Positions 27,370 to 36,680 of a stretch of DNA of 46,784 nt are shown in pieces. Positions within the stretch are counted from its first letter, which is position 1. The number at the start of each line of letters is the position of its first letter. The position numbers and the translations under genes were made by a program. The notes beneath the pieces were generated by a model. It made no database searches. It was not told the DNA's origin and saw nothing but the letters and a program-made list of their open reading frames with translations. This stretch comes from Candidatus Aveggerthella excrementigallinarum (GTDB lineage: Bacteria; Actinomycetota; Coriobacteriia; Coriobacteriales; Eggerthellaceae). The stretch is from the NCBI GenBank assembly GCA_018715725.1, contig DVLD01000044.1, positions 1 to 46,784 of the forward strand. Direction: 5' to 3'.

Positions 27370-28523
27370 GCGCCCGCACCCGTCAGCTCGCGCGCGACGC
27401 TCGCGAGCGCGCGCACGGCGGCCTCGACTTCCGCTTCCGTGTTGAACCACGAGAAGCTGAAACGGACCGCGCCCTGCTCCTCGGTGCCGAGCGCCGTGTG
27501 CATGAGCGGCGCGCAGTGGGCGCCCGCGCGCACGCAGATGTCGAACTCCTGCGCCAGGCGATCGGCGACCTGGGCTGAGTCGACATCGCCCACGTTGAGC
27601 GCCACGATGCCGCTGCGGTCCATGCCCCCGTGGCCACCCAAGATGCGCACGCCCGGGATATCCCGCGCGCCCGCCTCGAAGGCGTCCGCTAGCCGCGACA
27701 CGTGGGCGTGCACCTGCCCCACGCCCACGTCTTGCAAAAACGCGACGCCCGCCGCCAAACCCGCCAGGCCGTGCGCGTTCACCGTGCCCGCCTCGAGCGC
27801 CTCGGGCATGAAGCGCGGATGGCGCTCGTCGTAGCTGTGCACGCCCGAGCCGCCTTCGACGAACGGCAGTATATCCACGCTTTCCGCAACGCACAGACCG
27901 CCCGTGCCCTGCGGACCGAACAAGCTTTTGTGCCCGGTAAAACACAGCACGTCCACGCCCAGTACGCTCATGTCCACCGGTGTGGCGCCTGCAGACTGCG
28001 CTGCATCCAGCGCGAACAGGGCGCCCGCCTCGTGCGCCATGCGCGCCATGCGCGCGATGTCGTACACGTCGCCCGTCAGATTCGAGGCGTGCGTGGCAAC
28101 AACGAGCTTTGGACCGCGCGCGAGCGCGCGCTCGTACGACGCGAAATCAAGCGAAGCGTCCGGCAGAATGTCGGCGACCTCCACCCAGCAACCGCGCTCG
28201 TCACGCGCGCGAAAGAGCGGACGCAGTACGGAGTTGTGCGAAGCCGCTGTGGTCACGGCGCCCTCCCCCGGCGCAAGCAGGCCGTCAATGGCCGTGTTGA
28301 GCGCCATGGTGACGTTCAGCGTGAACGCAACGCGCGCAGCCGACGGGGCCCCAAGCAGCTCCGCCACGCGAGCGCGCGCGTCGTATACCGCCATGCCCGC
28401 AGCCAGCGACGCCGGGTGCACGCCACGCCCCACGCCGCCGAAAGACGTCAGGGCGTGCGCGACAGCCTCCGCCACCTCGGGCGGCTTTTGCAACGTAGTC
28501 GCCGCATTGTCGAAATACATCAT
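27366..28523 (-). CDS. Class V aminotransferase-fold cysteine desulfurase-like enzyme (EF2568 type)
   Basis: 'MMYFDNAATTLQKPPEV', PLP Lys 'CFTGHKSLFGPQGTGGL', Cys loop 'VRAGAHCAPLMHTALGT'. Confidence 0.9.
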   Translation of the reverse strand: MMYFDNAATTLQKPPEVAEAVAHALTSFGGVGRGVHPASLAAGMAVYDARARVAELLGAPSAARVAFTLNVTMALNTAIDGLLAPGEGAVTTAASHNSVLRPLFRARDERGCWVEVADILPDASLDFASYERALARGPKLVVATHASNLTGDVYDIARMARMAHEAGALFALDAAQSAGATPVDMSVLGVDVLCFTGHKSLFGPQGTGGLCVAESVDILPFVEGGSGVHSYDERHPRFMPEALEAGTVNAHGLAGLAAGVAFLQDVGVGQVHAHVSRLADAFEAGARDIPGVRILGGHGGMDRSGIVALNVGDVDSAQVADRLAQEFDICVRAGAHCAPLMHTALGTEEQGAVRFSFSWFNTEAEVEAAVRALASVARELTGAGA

Positions 28524-28730
28524 GAATCTTCCTTCTCTTGCATCAGAGAGCCCCTGCGGCACCCCGACCGCTCGACGGCCAGAGCTCGATGCGCCCTGCA
28601 AGCACGCTCGCTGCATCTGCCGTATCGCGAAGTCCGTCCACACGCCGCCGCATCCCTGCGGCGCATGGACGGAAGTTGCTGCGCGCAGGATGCCAGAGGC
28701 TTTGTCTGCAGCATCCTGCGTCTGGCAGCG

Positions 28731-29885
28731 CTACAGCGTCTCGATGAACGCGGCTATGCGCGTCTCCACCTGGCCGACGTCGCCCGTGGAGTAGTCAGTC
28801 TCCAGCCGCATGTACGGCACGCCGTGAGCTTCCATGGCACGCTCCATGCGCGCACTCTCCACGTTGAACGTGTGGCACGCCGTCAAGATGCTTTCAATCA
28901 CGCCGTCCGCATGATAGCGCTCGACCATGTCGAGCGTATTCTCCATACGACCGTCGTTCGGCGTCATGACCGAACAGTGTATTTGCAGATAGCGGTCGGA
29001 GATAGCCCGCAAGATATCGGGCGCCTCAGGATCGATCATCATACTGCTCGTACGTTCGCCCGAGCAGTCGTCGGAGCATACGACCACGCCGCCGTTGTCC
29101 TCAATGGTCTTGACGACCTTGTTCATGACGCCGCCGAGCGGGCAGCCCGTCACGAGAACGCGCTTGCGGTCTGCGCCGACCGGACGCTCCCCGGCATCGT
29201 ACGCAGCACGACGTTTTGCCACCAGTTCCTCAAGCTGCGCGGCATAGGCTTCGATGTCGAAGCTGAACGTGCTCGCCATGACCGAGCTGACCAACTCCAT
29301 GCCTGTCGTTGCCGAAGGCGTGAGCTTTTGCAGGCTGTACAGGTCGAGCAATGCTTGGCGCAGTCGGTTGCGACGGCGAACGGCAGCTCGCAGGTCGTCG
29401 TCCGTGATCTCGATGCTGTAGTACTCTTCGAGGTGCTCTTTGAACAGTTTCACGTCCTGGTACCAGGCGTCCGCTTCGTACGCGCGCTGCTGGCCCTGCG
29501 GCAGATGTAGCACGTAGACGTCCTTGAGCTCGTTCAAGAGTTCGTACATTTTCTTCTTACCGTCGCACGTGGTCTCGCCGACAATCATGTCCGAAAAGTA
29601 CGTGAACGGGCATTTGTCCGCCAGTGCAAACCCGTACGTCGACTTCACAAGCGGGCAAAGGTTCGCGGGAAGCACGGTCTCCGCCGTCGGCACTGTCTCG
29701 TTGCTCGTGCCGCACAGCGCCACAGACGCTGCACCCGCTGCGTCGATGATCTCAAGTGGCGTGTACGAGCAAAGGAAGCCGACCAGACGCCCTCCGTTGT
29801 CCTTGAACTCTTTGACCTTCATGAACGACGCCTTGCGCGCATCGTTGAACTCCTCGAACGTGCTTGGAAGTTTGTTCTCTTCCAT
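28731..29885 (-). CDS. Double-cubane-cluster/2-hydroxyacyl-CoA dehydratase-family reductase component, copy 1
   Basis: '[42 protein letters not shown]', '[10 protein letters not shown]', '[11 protein letters not shown]', '[18 protein letters not shown]...LETDYS'. Confidence 0.88.
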   Translation of the reverse strand: MEENKLPSTFEEFNDARKASFMKVKEFKDNGGRLVGFLCSYTPLEIIDAAGAASVALCGTSNETVPTAETVLPANLCPLVKSTYGFALADKCPFTYFSDMIVGETTCDGKKKMYELLNELKDVYVLHLPQGQQRAYEADAWYQDVKLFKEHLEEYYSIEITDDDLRAAVRRRNRLRQALLDLYSLQKLTPSATTGMELVSSVMASTFSFDIEAYAAQLEELVAKRRAAYDAGERPVGADRKRVLVTGCPLGGVMNKVVKTIEDNGGVVVCSDDCSGERTSSMMIDPEAPDILRAISDRYLQIHCSVMTPNDGRMENTLDMVERYHADGVIESILTACHTFNVESARMERAMEAHGVPYMRLETDYSTGDVGQVETRIAAFIETL

Positions 29886-29948
29886 GAAGACTCTCCTTGT
29901 CAATGAAACCAATGGAAGCGGGCGCTGCAGGGCAGCCCGCAGTGTTTA

Positions 29949-30707
29949 TTACCCCAGGTCGAGCGCGCAAAGCGCAGCACCGATGGCTCCGGCGTAGCGC
30001 GCTTCGGGGCACGTGGCGACCACGCTGCCTAGCCGCGCGCCCAGCCGCTCAACCACGTAGTCGTTCTCGCAGAGGCCTCCGGTCAGGAAGTACGGCGAGC
30101 CCGGCGTCTGCAGCACGAGCGTTGCCACGCGCGCTACGACGGATTCGATGACGCCGTTCGCGATGTTTTCGCGCGGTTCGCCCTTGCCGACCAGGCTGAT
30201 GACCTCCGACTCCGCAAAGACCGTGCACATGTTCGAGATGGGCGTCGGTGTGCCCTCGCGCGCCATCCGCGCCATGTCCGCCTGGCTCACGGCGAGGCGG
30301 TCCGCCATGATCTCCAGGAAGCGCCCTGTCCCTGCAGAGCATTTGTCGTTCATGACGAACTTTGCGACCTTGCCGCCAGAAAGCTTGATGACCTTCGTGT
30401 CCTGCCCGCCGATGTCCACCACGACGCCGTCGCCGCCGAACAGGCGCGCTGCGCCCTTCCCGTGGCAGGTGATCTCGGTGACCACCTTGTCGGCGTAGGG
30501 CACGGCAATGCGGCCGTAGCCCGTGGCGACGACGGCGTGCTCGTGCGCCAGGAAGCCCTCGGCCTCCAGGAGCGCGCGCACGCCTTCGGCCGCCTCGACG
30601 CTGCTGAAGCCCGTCGGCCGCACTTCGGTGCGCACGAGCGCGCCCGCGGCGTCGAGCACTGCAATCTTCGTGGCGGTCGATCCGATGTCGATGCCGATGC
30701 CGAACAT
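29949..30707 (-). CDS. Acyl-CoA dehydratase activase-type ATPase (HgdC/BadG/YjiL-like)
   Basis: ASKHA motifs 'GIDIGSTATKIAVLD', 'VVDIGGQDTKVIKL'; cluster motif 'NDKCSAGTGRFLEIMA'. Confidence 0.94.
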   Translation of the reverse strand: MFGIGIDIGSTATKIAVLDAAGALVRTEVRPTGFSSVEAAEGVRALLEAEGFLAHEHAVVATGYGRIAVPYADKVVTEITCHGKGAARLFGGDGVVVDIGGQDTKVIKLSGGKVAKFVMNDKCSAGTGRFLEIMADRLAVSQADMARMAREGTPTPISNMCTVFAESEVISLVGKGEPRENIANGVIESVVARVATLVLQTPGSPYFLTGGLCENDYVVERLGARLGSVVATCPEARYAGAIGAALCALDLG

Positions 30708-30710
30708 GGG

Positions 30711-31982
30711 CTACCCCAGCATCTCGATGAACGCGCCGATGCGCGTGCGCAGCTGCTCAGCATCGTTGTCAGCGTAGTCGGTCTCGAGCGCCAGGCACGG
30801 GATGCCCTCCTGCTCGAGCGCCGCCGCGACGCTGGACTTCTCCACGTCGTAGAGCGTGCAGAACTTCAGGTTGCAGTCAATCACGCCGTCCGCCCGGTAC
30901 TCGCGCGCCAGGCGCACGATGTCCTCCACGCGGCCCGGGTTCGGCGTGAAGCACGCGCAGTTGTTCTGCATGTAGCGATCGGACAAGGCCTGGAACTGGC
31001 CTTCGAGCGTCGTGGCCGATTCGTCCACCAGATGCTCGAAGTAGCGCGTGCCCGTGCACATTTCCTCGCACACAGCGGCAGCACCGCTCGTTTCGATGAT
31101 GTGGTGCAGCTTCCAGTTCGGAATGGCCAGGGGCGTGCCGGTGACAAGAATGCGCTTCGTGCCCTTCGGGAACACGCCCTCGCCGCGCTCGATGCGCGCC
31201 TCGAGCTCGTCCGCCAGCGCGTTTGCCATCTGAGCGCAGCGCGCCGGGTCGTCGAAGAAAGCTATCTGCGTCATGAGCAGCACGTCCTTGCCACTGATGG
31301 GCAGCGGGTCGGCCTTGCGTGCCGCGTGCACGCGAGCGAGCGCCTGGCGCTTCTCGTTGATGAGGTGGATGGCATCGCCCAGCTTCTCGGCCGTGAGCTC
31401 GACACCCGTGACGTCCTGGACCATGTCGGCGAACGCAGCGATCTCGCCCGTCCATTTCTCGTAATCCTGCGGGCGCTTCATCTGAGGCATGTCCATGACG
31501 TAGGTCTGCTTGTCGGCGCCCAGGATCTCGTAGGCCTTTTTCTTGCCGTCGCACGTGGTCTCGCCCACGTAGACGTCGGAGACGCTGAAGTACGGGCAGG
31601 TCTTGCCGAAGTGTGCGCCGAGCGACGCCTTGACGAGCGGGCACATGCCCGACGGCAGCACCTTCTCTCCCTCGGGCACCCAGAACTGCGAGCCGCCGCA
31701 CAGGCCCGTGACGGCGCCGCCGCACGCGACCACGATCTCGTCGGGCACGAACACGCAGAACGTGCCGAAGACCTTCCCGCCGTCCTCTTTCAGCTTGACG
31801 AGCTCGGCGGGACGAATGCCGTGAATCTCGGAAACGACGAAATCGTAGAAGGCCATGCCTTCCGGGCGGTTCTCCTGCGTGAGGTAGATGTCGCCGAACG
31901 ATTGCGGCAGCGCTGCGCACAACAGGTCGTGCGTCTCCAGGTCCATGCCAAGGTCCTGCCACATGTCGCGATAATCAGTCAT
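30711..31982 (-). CDS. Double-cubane-cluster/2-hydroxyacyl-CoA dehydratase-family reductase component, copy 2
   Basis: '[43 protein letters not shown]', 'VCEEMCTGTRYF', 'DGVIDCNLKFCTLYDVEKS...LETDYADND'. Confidence 0.9.
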   Translation of the reverse strand: MTDYRDMWQDLGMDLETHDLLCAALPQSFGDIYLTQENRPEGMAFYDFVVSEIHGIRPAELVKLKEDGGKVFGTFCVFVPDEIVVACGGAVTGLCGGSQFWVPEGEKVLPSGMCPLVKASLGAHFGKTCPYFSVSDVYVGETTCDGKKKAYEILGADKQTYVMDMPQMKRPQDYEKWTGEIAAFADMVQDVTGVELTAEKLGDAIHLINEKRQALARVHAARKADPLPISGKDVLLMTQIAFFDDPARCAQMANALADELEARIERGEGVFPKGTKRILVTGTPLAIPNWKLHHIIETSGAAAVCEEMCTGTRYFEHLVDESATTLEGQFQALSDRYMQNNCACFTPNPGRVEDIVRLAREYRADGVIDCNLKFCTLYDVEKSSVAAALEQEGIPCLALETDYADNDAEQLRTRIGAFIEMLG

Positions 31983-32096
31983 GACTCCCCCTTTTTGAGA
32001 GCATACGAATGTAACCTAATAAATGTAGGCAGAGAATCGCGCGGGCATGCAGAGGACCTGGCCACGCCTCAGGCTGAGGGCCGGAGACAGCTGCGA

Positions 32097-32128
32097 GTGC
32101 AGAAAGGGCGCCGTGCAGAAAAAGCGCC
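32097..32128. repeat. 16-bp imperfect tandem duplication in the intergenic leader
   Basis: GTGCAGAAAGGGCGCC followed by GTGCAGAAAAAGCGCC. Confidence 0.75.
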
Positions 32129-32337
32129 GGACAGCCGTCAACCGTCCCTATGATACCGCCACTACGGCGGGCAGGCGGATGGCCGCCCTGGCCCGAACTT
32201 GGCGGTCGCGCCGCATCTCGTGTTTGCAGGGGAACGCAAGATGCGGCACGACTGCCATTCGGGCAGCTTTACCGCGCCTGGAGCGCGGCGGATTGGGCGG
32301 AAGCCCTGCCTCGCGCCCGAAGAGATAGAAGCGCCGA

Positions 32338-33198
32338 TCACACCTCCAATCGCTCAGGGTGGGTATAGACCGTGAAGCGGCCTTCGCGGGCGAAGGCGCA
32401 CAGGGTGATGCCTGCGGCTTCGGCGAAGTCGATGACCGCGGAGGTGGGCGCCGAGACGGCGGCGACCACGCACACGCCCGCGCGAGCGCACTTCGCCACG
32501 AGCTCGAGCGCGCAGCGACTTGACAGGTAGACGAAGCCCTCCGACGCGTCGACGCCCTCGCGCGCCAAGACCCCGATGAGCTTGTCGACAGCGTTGTGGC
32601 GACCCACGTCCTCGCGCATGAGCACGACGACTCCCTCGCGGTCAGCGAACACCGCCGCGTGCGTGGCGCCCGTCGCCCGGTGCATGCCCTGTTGGGAAAG
32701 CAGGCTGCGGCTCACGTTGAAGATGGCATGCGGTGGGAGCTTCGGGGCGGAATCGCCAGCGGCCTCCCCCTGGCAAGCCAGCTGCTCAAACCCTGGGAAC
32801 ACCGCCTCGGACGCCGCGTGCGGGCACGCGGCGCGGTACGCGCAAGGCGCCGCGACAGCAGCGCGTGCATCCTGCAAGCCCGCGCGGCGCACGTCGAGCA
32901 CGAGCACGCCCTCGACCTCGCGCACGTCCACCGACGTGACCTCGCTCGCATGCGAAATGAGGCCGTGCGAGAGCAGCAGCCCGTACGCGAAGTCCTCCAA
33001 ATCCTGCGGTGACGCGGCGAACGACGCCCAGTACGCGCCATCGAGCACGACGTCAATGCGCGACTCCACCGCCACCACCTCGGTGCGGGCTGCGGCGCCG
33101 TCTTCGGTCACGAACAGCGCCCCCACCTCGCGCAAAGAGGCGACAGCGCCCGCAGGGACAGCACGCTCAGCTGCGTCGGTCATCTTATGCTCGGGCAC
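32338..33198 (-). CDS. fdhD: FdhD-family formate dehydrogenase accessory sulfurtransferase
   Basis: 'LMREDVGRHNAVDKLIGVLAREG', 'VYLSSRCALELVAKCARAGVCVVAAVSAPTSAVIDFAEAAGITLCAFAREGRFTVYTHPERL'; GTG start after AAAGGAGG. Confidence 0.9.
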   Translation of the reverse strand: MPEHKMTDAAERAVPAGAVASLREVGALFVTEDGAAARTEVVAVESRIDVVLDGAYWASFAASPQDLEDFAYGLLLSHGLISHASEVTSVDVREVEGVLVLDVRRAGLQDARAAVAAPCAYRAACPHAASEAVFPGFEQLACQGEAAGDSAPKLPPHAIFNVSRSLLSQQGMHRATGATHAAVFADREGVVVLMREDVGRHNAVDKLIGVLAREGVDASEGFVYLSSRCALELVAKCARAGVCVVAAVSAPTSAVIDFAEAAGITLCAFAREGRFTVYTHPERLEV

Positions 33199-33320
33199 GG
33201 TCGCCTCCTTTCCACTCGTGATGCATACATTCATGGTATGCGCGCTCAGACGCGGGACGCTGCACAAATCCTGAGGGCGCCCATTCGGACGCACAGCCCT
33301 CCGCGTCCAGTAATCTGTCG

Positions 33321-34154
33321 CTACTTTCCAGCCTTCTTCTGATTGAACACGAACCAGTACGCCAGGCCGACCAACAATCCGCCGACGATGTTGCCCAGCG
33401 TGGCGGCGGAGAGGTTGTAGGCGATGCCGCCGAGCGTGATTACGCCGTCGGCACCGTAGCCCATCGTGTTCATGATGAAGCCCATGGGCAGGAAGAACAT
33501 GTTGGCCACGCAGTGCTCGAAGCCGGCGGCCACGAAGGCGCTGATCGGCAAGATGATGCCGATCACCTTGTCCACCACGGTGCGGGCGGAGAAGCCGATC
33601 CACACCGCCAGGCACACGAAGACGTTGCACATGATGCCCTTGAAGAAGAGCGTCACCCAATCAGGAGTGACCTTGCTCGCGGCCACGGAGACCATGGCCT
33701 CCGCAACGCCACCGCTGTTCATGGCCCATACCTGCGCCATGAAGATCAAGAGCACGGCCACGAGCGCGCCCGCGAAGTTGCCAAGCCACACGGTCACCCA
33801 GTTCTTGAGGACGCCACCCCAGCCGACCTTGCCCGAAGCCTTCGCGCAGATCATGAGGCAGTTGCCCGTGAACAGCTCGGACCCGCAGCACAGCACGAGC
33901 ACAAGGCCCAGGCAGAAGCAAATGCCGCCCACCATGCGCTGTGCCGCGAACGGCATCGTCGAATCGCCCAAGAAGATGCAGAAATACATGCCGCCGAACG
34001 CGATGAACGCACCCGCCAGCATGGCCATGACGAACACCTTCGGGATGGCCATGGTCGCCTTGCCCACGCCAAGCGACTCAGCCTTCGCCTCCGTCTCGGC
34101 AGGCGAGAGCGCGTCAGGCTTGATGGGCTTCAAGTCATCGCTTGTGATGCTCAT
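33321..34154 (-). CDS. focA: Formate/nitrite transporter family channel (FocA-like)
   Basis: 'GGMYFCIFLGDS', 'ELFTGNCLMICAKASGKVGWGGVLKNWVTVWLGNFAGAL', 'SAFVAAGFEHCVANMFFLPMGF'. Confidence 0.93.
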   Translation of the reverse strand: MSITSDDLKPIKPDALSPAETEAKAESLGVGKATMAIPKVFVMAMLAGAFIAFGGMYFCIFLGDSTMPFAAQRMVGGICFCLGLVLVLCCGSELFTGNCLMICAKASGKVGWGGVLKNWVTVWLGNFAGALVAVLLIFMAQVWAMNSGGVAEAMVSVAASKVTPDWVTLFFKGIMCNVFVCLAVWIGFSARTVVDKVIGIILPISAFVAAGFEHCVANMFFLPMGFIMNTMGYGADGVITLGGIAYNLSAATLGNIVGGLLVGLAYWFVFNQKKAGK

Positions 34155-34274
34155 GTTGTATCCTCCTTCGTGGCGGCAAAGCCGCCGAATGACCGCGAGA
34201 GCGCCGGCCCTTCACTTCCTGCGCTCTCGCCCCCTCTCTTGCACGGCGTGGACAAGCGCACGCCGCACGCGGCG

Positions 34275-34745
34275 TCACGCCGCGCCTTCTCCCATCCGCG
34301 GATACCGGGAGACGTCGCCCCCATCGCGAATGCAGCCCGCGATGTCGTCCAGCGCGTCCCACACGCCCGGTGACAGCGGGTCGAAAAACTCCAGGCTTCC
34401 TGGCTGGATGCCGAGGAAGTCGACGCGCTCGCACGCGCGCTGCAGCTCGCTGAGCAAGAACGTAATCGGTAGCGAGTGCGTGGTGATGAGCGACTGACGC
34501 GCCACGTCGCCCGCCTCCAAACGCCTGATCGCGCCCACCTCAAGGCCCATGGCCGCGGCGTCCACCAGCACGACCCGCTCGGGAGCCATGCGGCGGATCG
34601 TGGCCAGGTCGTCCTCGGGCGTCTGACCGCCGTCGATGACCGTCCAGCCTTCCGCCGGCTCGTCCGTCAGCATCTTGGCGAGCATGGGGCCCGCAGCGTC
34701 GTCGCCGCGAAGCACGCTGCCCGCCGTGAACAGCACTTGGCTCAC
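34275..34745 (-). CDS. hycI: Hydrogenase maturation protease, HycI-like
   Basis: 'LFTAGSVLRGDDAAGPMLAKML...WTVIDGGQTPEDDLATIRRMAPERVVLVDAAAMGLEVGAIRRL'; GTGA overlap with upstream gene. Confidence 0.9.
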   Translation of the reverse strand: MSQVLFTAGSVLRGDDAAGPMLAKMLTDEPAEGWTVIDGGQTPEDDLATIRRMAPERVVLVDAAAMGLEVGAIRRLEAGDVARQSLITTHSLPITFLLSELQRACERVDFLGIQPGSLEFFDPLSPGVWDALDDIAGCIRDGGDVSRYPRMGEGAA

Positions 34746-35323
34746 GACGCCTCCCTCCTGACCATGAGGTACATGCCCGGCTCGTCGCGGACCTTCAAGA
34801 CCGCGTCCACGAACGCCATGAGCATGGAGACCTCCAGTTCGTCGAGCGGAATCTCCGTCTTGCCCGGCTCGTTGAACACGTCCAGGTTCGCCAGGCACGC
34901 CCGCAACGCGGGCAGCAGGCAGGGCACGTTGGTCTTTTCGATCTCAATCTCGCCGAAACGCCACACGCCCGAGAGCTTGAAGCGAGCCTCCTCGCTCTCG
35001 AGCAGGCCCACGATCGTGCGGTAGCTTGCAAGCGGCATGGTCAGTGCGCGTTCGAAACAGTCGATCACGCCCACGTGGTGCCCGACGGAAAGCGTGTAGT
35101 ACAGCACGTCGCGCGCGTCCTCAGGGATGGACGCCTCGTTGTCCACGAAGCGCCGTCCCAGGCGGTAGAACACCACGGACTCGCCGCGCTCCTGCCGCTC
35201 GGGCGTTTCGGGCGCGAGGGCGCTCGCCCCCGCGTCCGACAGGAACAGGGGGGACTCGGCCCACACTTCGGCGCCGAGCCCCTCGATGTCGTCACCCTGC
35301 GGCGTGTTCACGCGAACGCTCAC
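34742..35323 (-). CDS. hycH: Formate hydrogenlyase maturation protein HycH/HyfJ-like
   Basis: Position between hyfI and hycI; 'VVFYRLGRRFVDNEASIPEDARDVLYYTLSVGHHVGVIDCFE'; GTGA overlap. Confidence 0.8.
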   Translation of the reverse strand: MSVRVNTPQGDDIEGLGAEVWAESPLFLSDAGASALAPETPERQERGESVVFYRLGRRFVDNEASIPEDARDVLYYTLSVGHHVGVIDCFERALTMPLASYRTIVGLLESEEARFKLSGVWRFGEIEIEKTNVPCLLPALRACLANLDVFNEPGKTEIPLDELEVSMLMAFVDAVLKVRDEPGMYLMVRREAS

Positions 35324-36117
35324 AGCCGGCCTCCCGCCACCTTCGAGACGAGCACGTCCTTCAGCTCGGAGAAGATCTCCACCTTGCGCGGGTCGGACTC
35401 GTTTGCAATGAGCGCGTCGACCGAACTGAACACGTCGACGCCCTCGGCGCTCAGCGCGCCCATGAAGCGGTCGACGAGCTTCTCGCTGTAGCGGTAGCCC
35501 GCCATGCGGCGTGCCTCGCGCTCGATCTCCACGCGCAGGCGGTACGGGACGTTCTCGTACAGCAGCGGCGCGTGCTCGTCGGCGCCCTCCACGATGTTCG
35601 TCTCGTGCAGCTTTTGACCGAGCAGACCCAGCGCGATGGCGAACCCGTAGATCGTCTGGGCGGGCGACGGCGGACAGCCGGGAATGTACACGTCGACAGG
35701 CAGCAGCTGGTCGGTGCCGCCCCACACGCAGTAGTTGTCATGGAAGATGCCACCCGTGCACCCGCACGCGCCGTAGGACACGACGAGCTTCGGGTCCGGA
35801 GCGCCCTCGTACGCACGCAACGCGGGCATGCGCATAGAGCGGGTCATGGCACCGGTGTAGACGAGGATGTCCGCATGACGCGGGCTCGGCGTGTTCTTGA
35901 TGCCGAAGCGCTCGGCGTCGAACACGGGGGTGATTGTGGCGAAAATCTCGATCTCGCAGCCGTTGCACCCGCCGCAGTCGACGCGGTAAATGTAGACGGA
36001 GCGCTTGATGTCGTTCAGCAACGCCGCCTTTGCCGCAACGATCTTCTCGTCGAGCTCGACTTTGTCCAGGCGCGCCTGCAGCGACTCAGGGACTTGGTAT
36101 GTCTTTCGCAGCGACAT
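35320..36117 (-). CDS. hyfI: [NiFe]-hydrogenase small subunit (NuoB-like), HyfI/HycG
   Basis: 'YRVDCGGCNGCEIEIFATITPVFDAERFGIK', 'VSYGACGCTGGIF', 'VYIPGCPPSPAQTIYG'. Confidence 0.93.
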   Translation of the reverse strand: MSLRKTYQVPESLQARLDKVELDEKIVAAKAALLNDIKRSVYIYRVDCGGCNGCEIEIFATITPVFDAERFGIKNTPSPRHADILVYTGAMTRSMRMPALRAYEGAPDPKLVVSYGACGCTGGIFHDNYCVWGGTDQLLPVDVYIPGCPPSPAQTIYGFAIALGLLGQKLHETNIVEGADEHAPLLYENVPYRLRVEIEREARRMAGYRYSEKLVDRFMGALSAEGVDVFSSVDALIANESDPRKVEIFSELKDVLVSKVAGGRL

Positions 36118-36119
36118 GG

Positions 36120-36671
36120 TTACGCCTCTCCTCCCTTCGCCTTCGCGTGCGCGTCGTCAGCGGCCTTCGCGGCCACGGCGTCGCGGCGGCGCTTGCACGT
36201 GGGACACACGCTGGCGAGCTGCGCCGCCTCTTCCACCTCGGGATTGCCCGGCATGCTGCTCAGCAGGCGGACGGCATAGTCGACCTCCTTCCGCGGGGCG
36301 AAATACTCGCCGCACTCTGAGCACGCTTGCAGCTGGTAGGTGCACGTTTCGATGAGGTCGTCTTTGCGCATGACCGCCAGCTCGAACTCGGATTCCAAGC
36401 TGATGGCGGACAGCGGGCACACCTCCTCGCACCTGCCACAGAAGATGCAGCGACCGTAATCGATGGACCACATGGTGGTGCCAGCTCGCAGGTCGGTCTG
36501 CATTTGGATGGCATTCGGCGGGCACGCCACAGCGCACGCGCCGCACGCGATGCACGCGATGGCGTCATGCTCGGGCTTGCCGCGCATGTCCGGCCAGGTA
36601 TGAAGCGGCGCGAATGGGTACTTGACCGTGGCGTCGCCCGTCTTCAGGATGTTTCGCAGTGTCTTCAGCAT
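36120..36671 (-). CDS. hyfH: Hydrogenase 4Fe-4S subunit HyfH/HycF
   Basis: 'CIACGACAVACPPNA', 'CIFCGRCEEVCPLSA', C-terminal 'CSECGEYFAPRKE...CPTCKRRRD'. Confidence 0.92.
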   Translation of the reverse strand: MLKTLRNILKTGDATVKYPFAPLHTWPDMRGKPEHDAIACIACGACAVACPPNAIQMQTDLRAGTTMWSIDYGRCIFCGRCEEVCPLSAISLESEFELAVMRKDDLIETCTYQLQACSECGEYFAPRKEVDYAVRLLSSMPGNPEVEEAAQLASVCPTCKRRRDAVAAKAADDAHAKAKGGEA

Positions 36672-36680
36672 GACGACCCC

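Noticed and set aside
27702-29510. 602-aa plus-strand ORF opposite the desulfurase/reductase genes
   Set aside because: Arg/His/Ala-rich antisense artefact; minus-strand proteins have intact family motifs.
36120-36671. Extra C-terminal CxxC pairs in HyfH (CSECGEYF / CPTCKRR)
   Set aside because: As I recall, E. coli HycF has an equivalent Cys-rich tail, so this is family-typical rather than novel.
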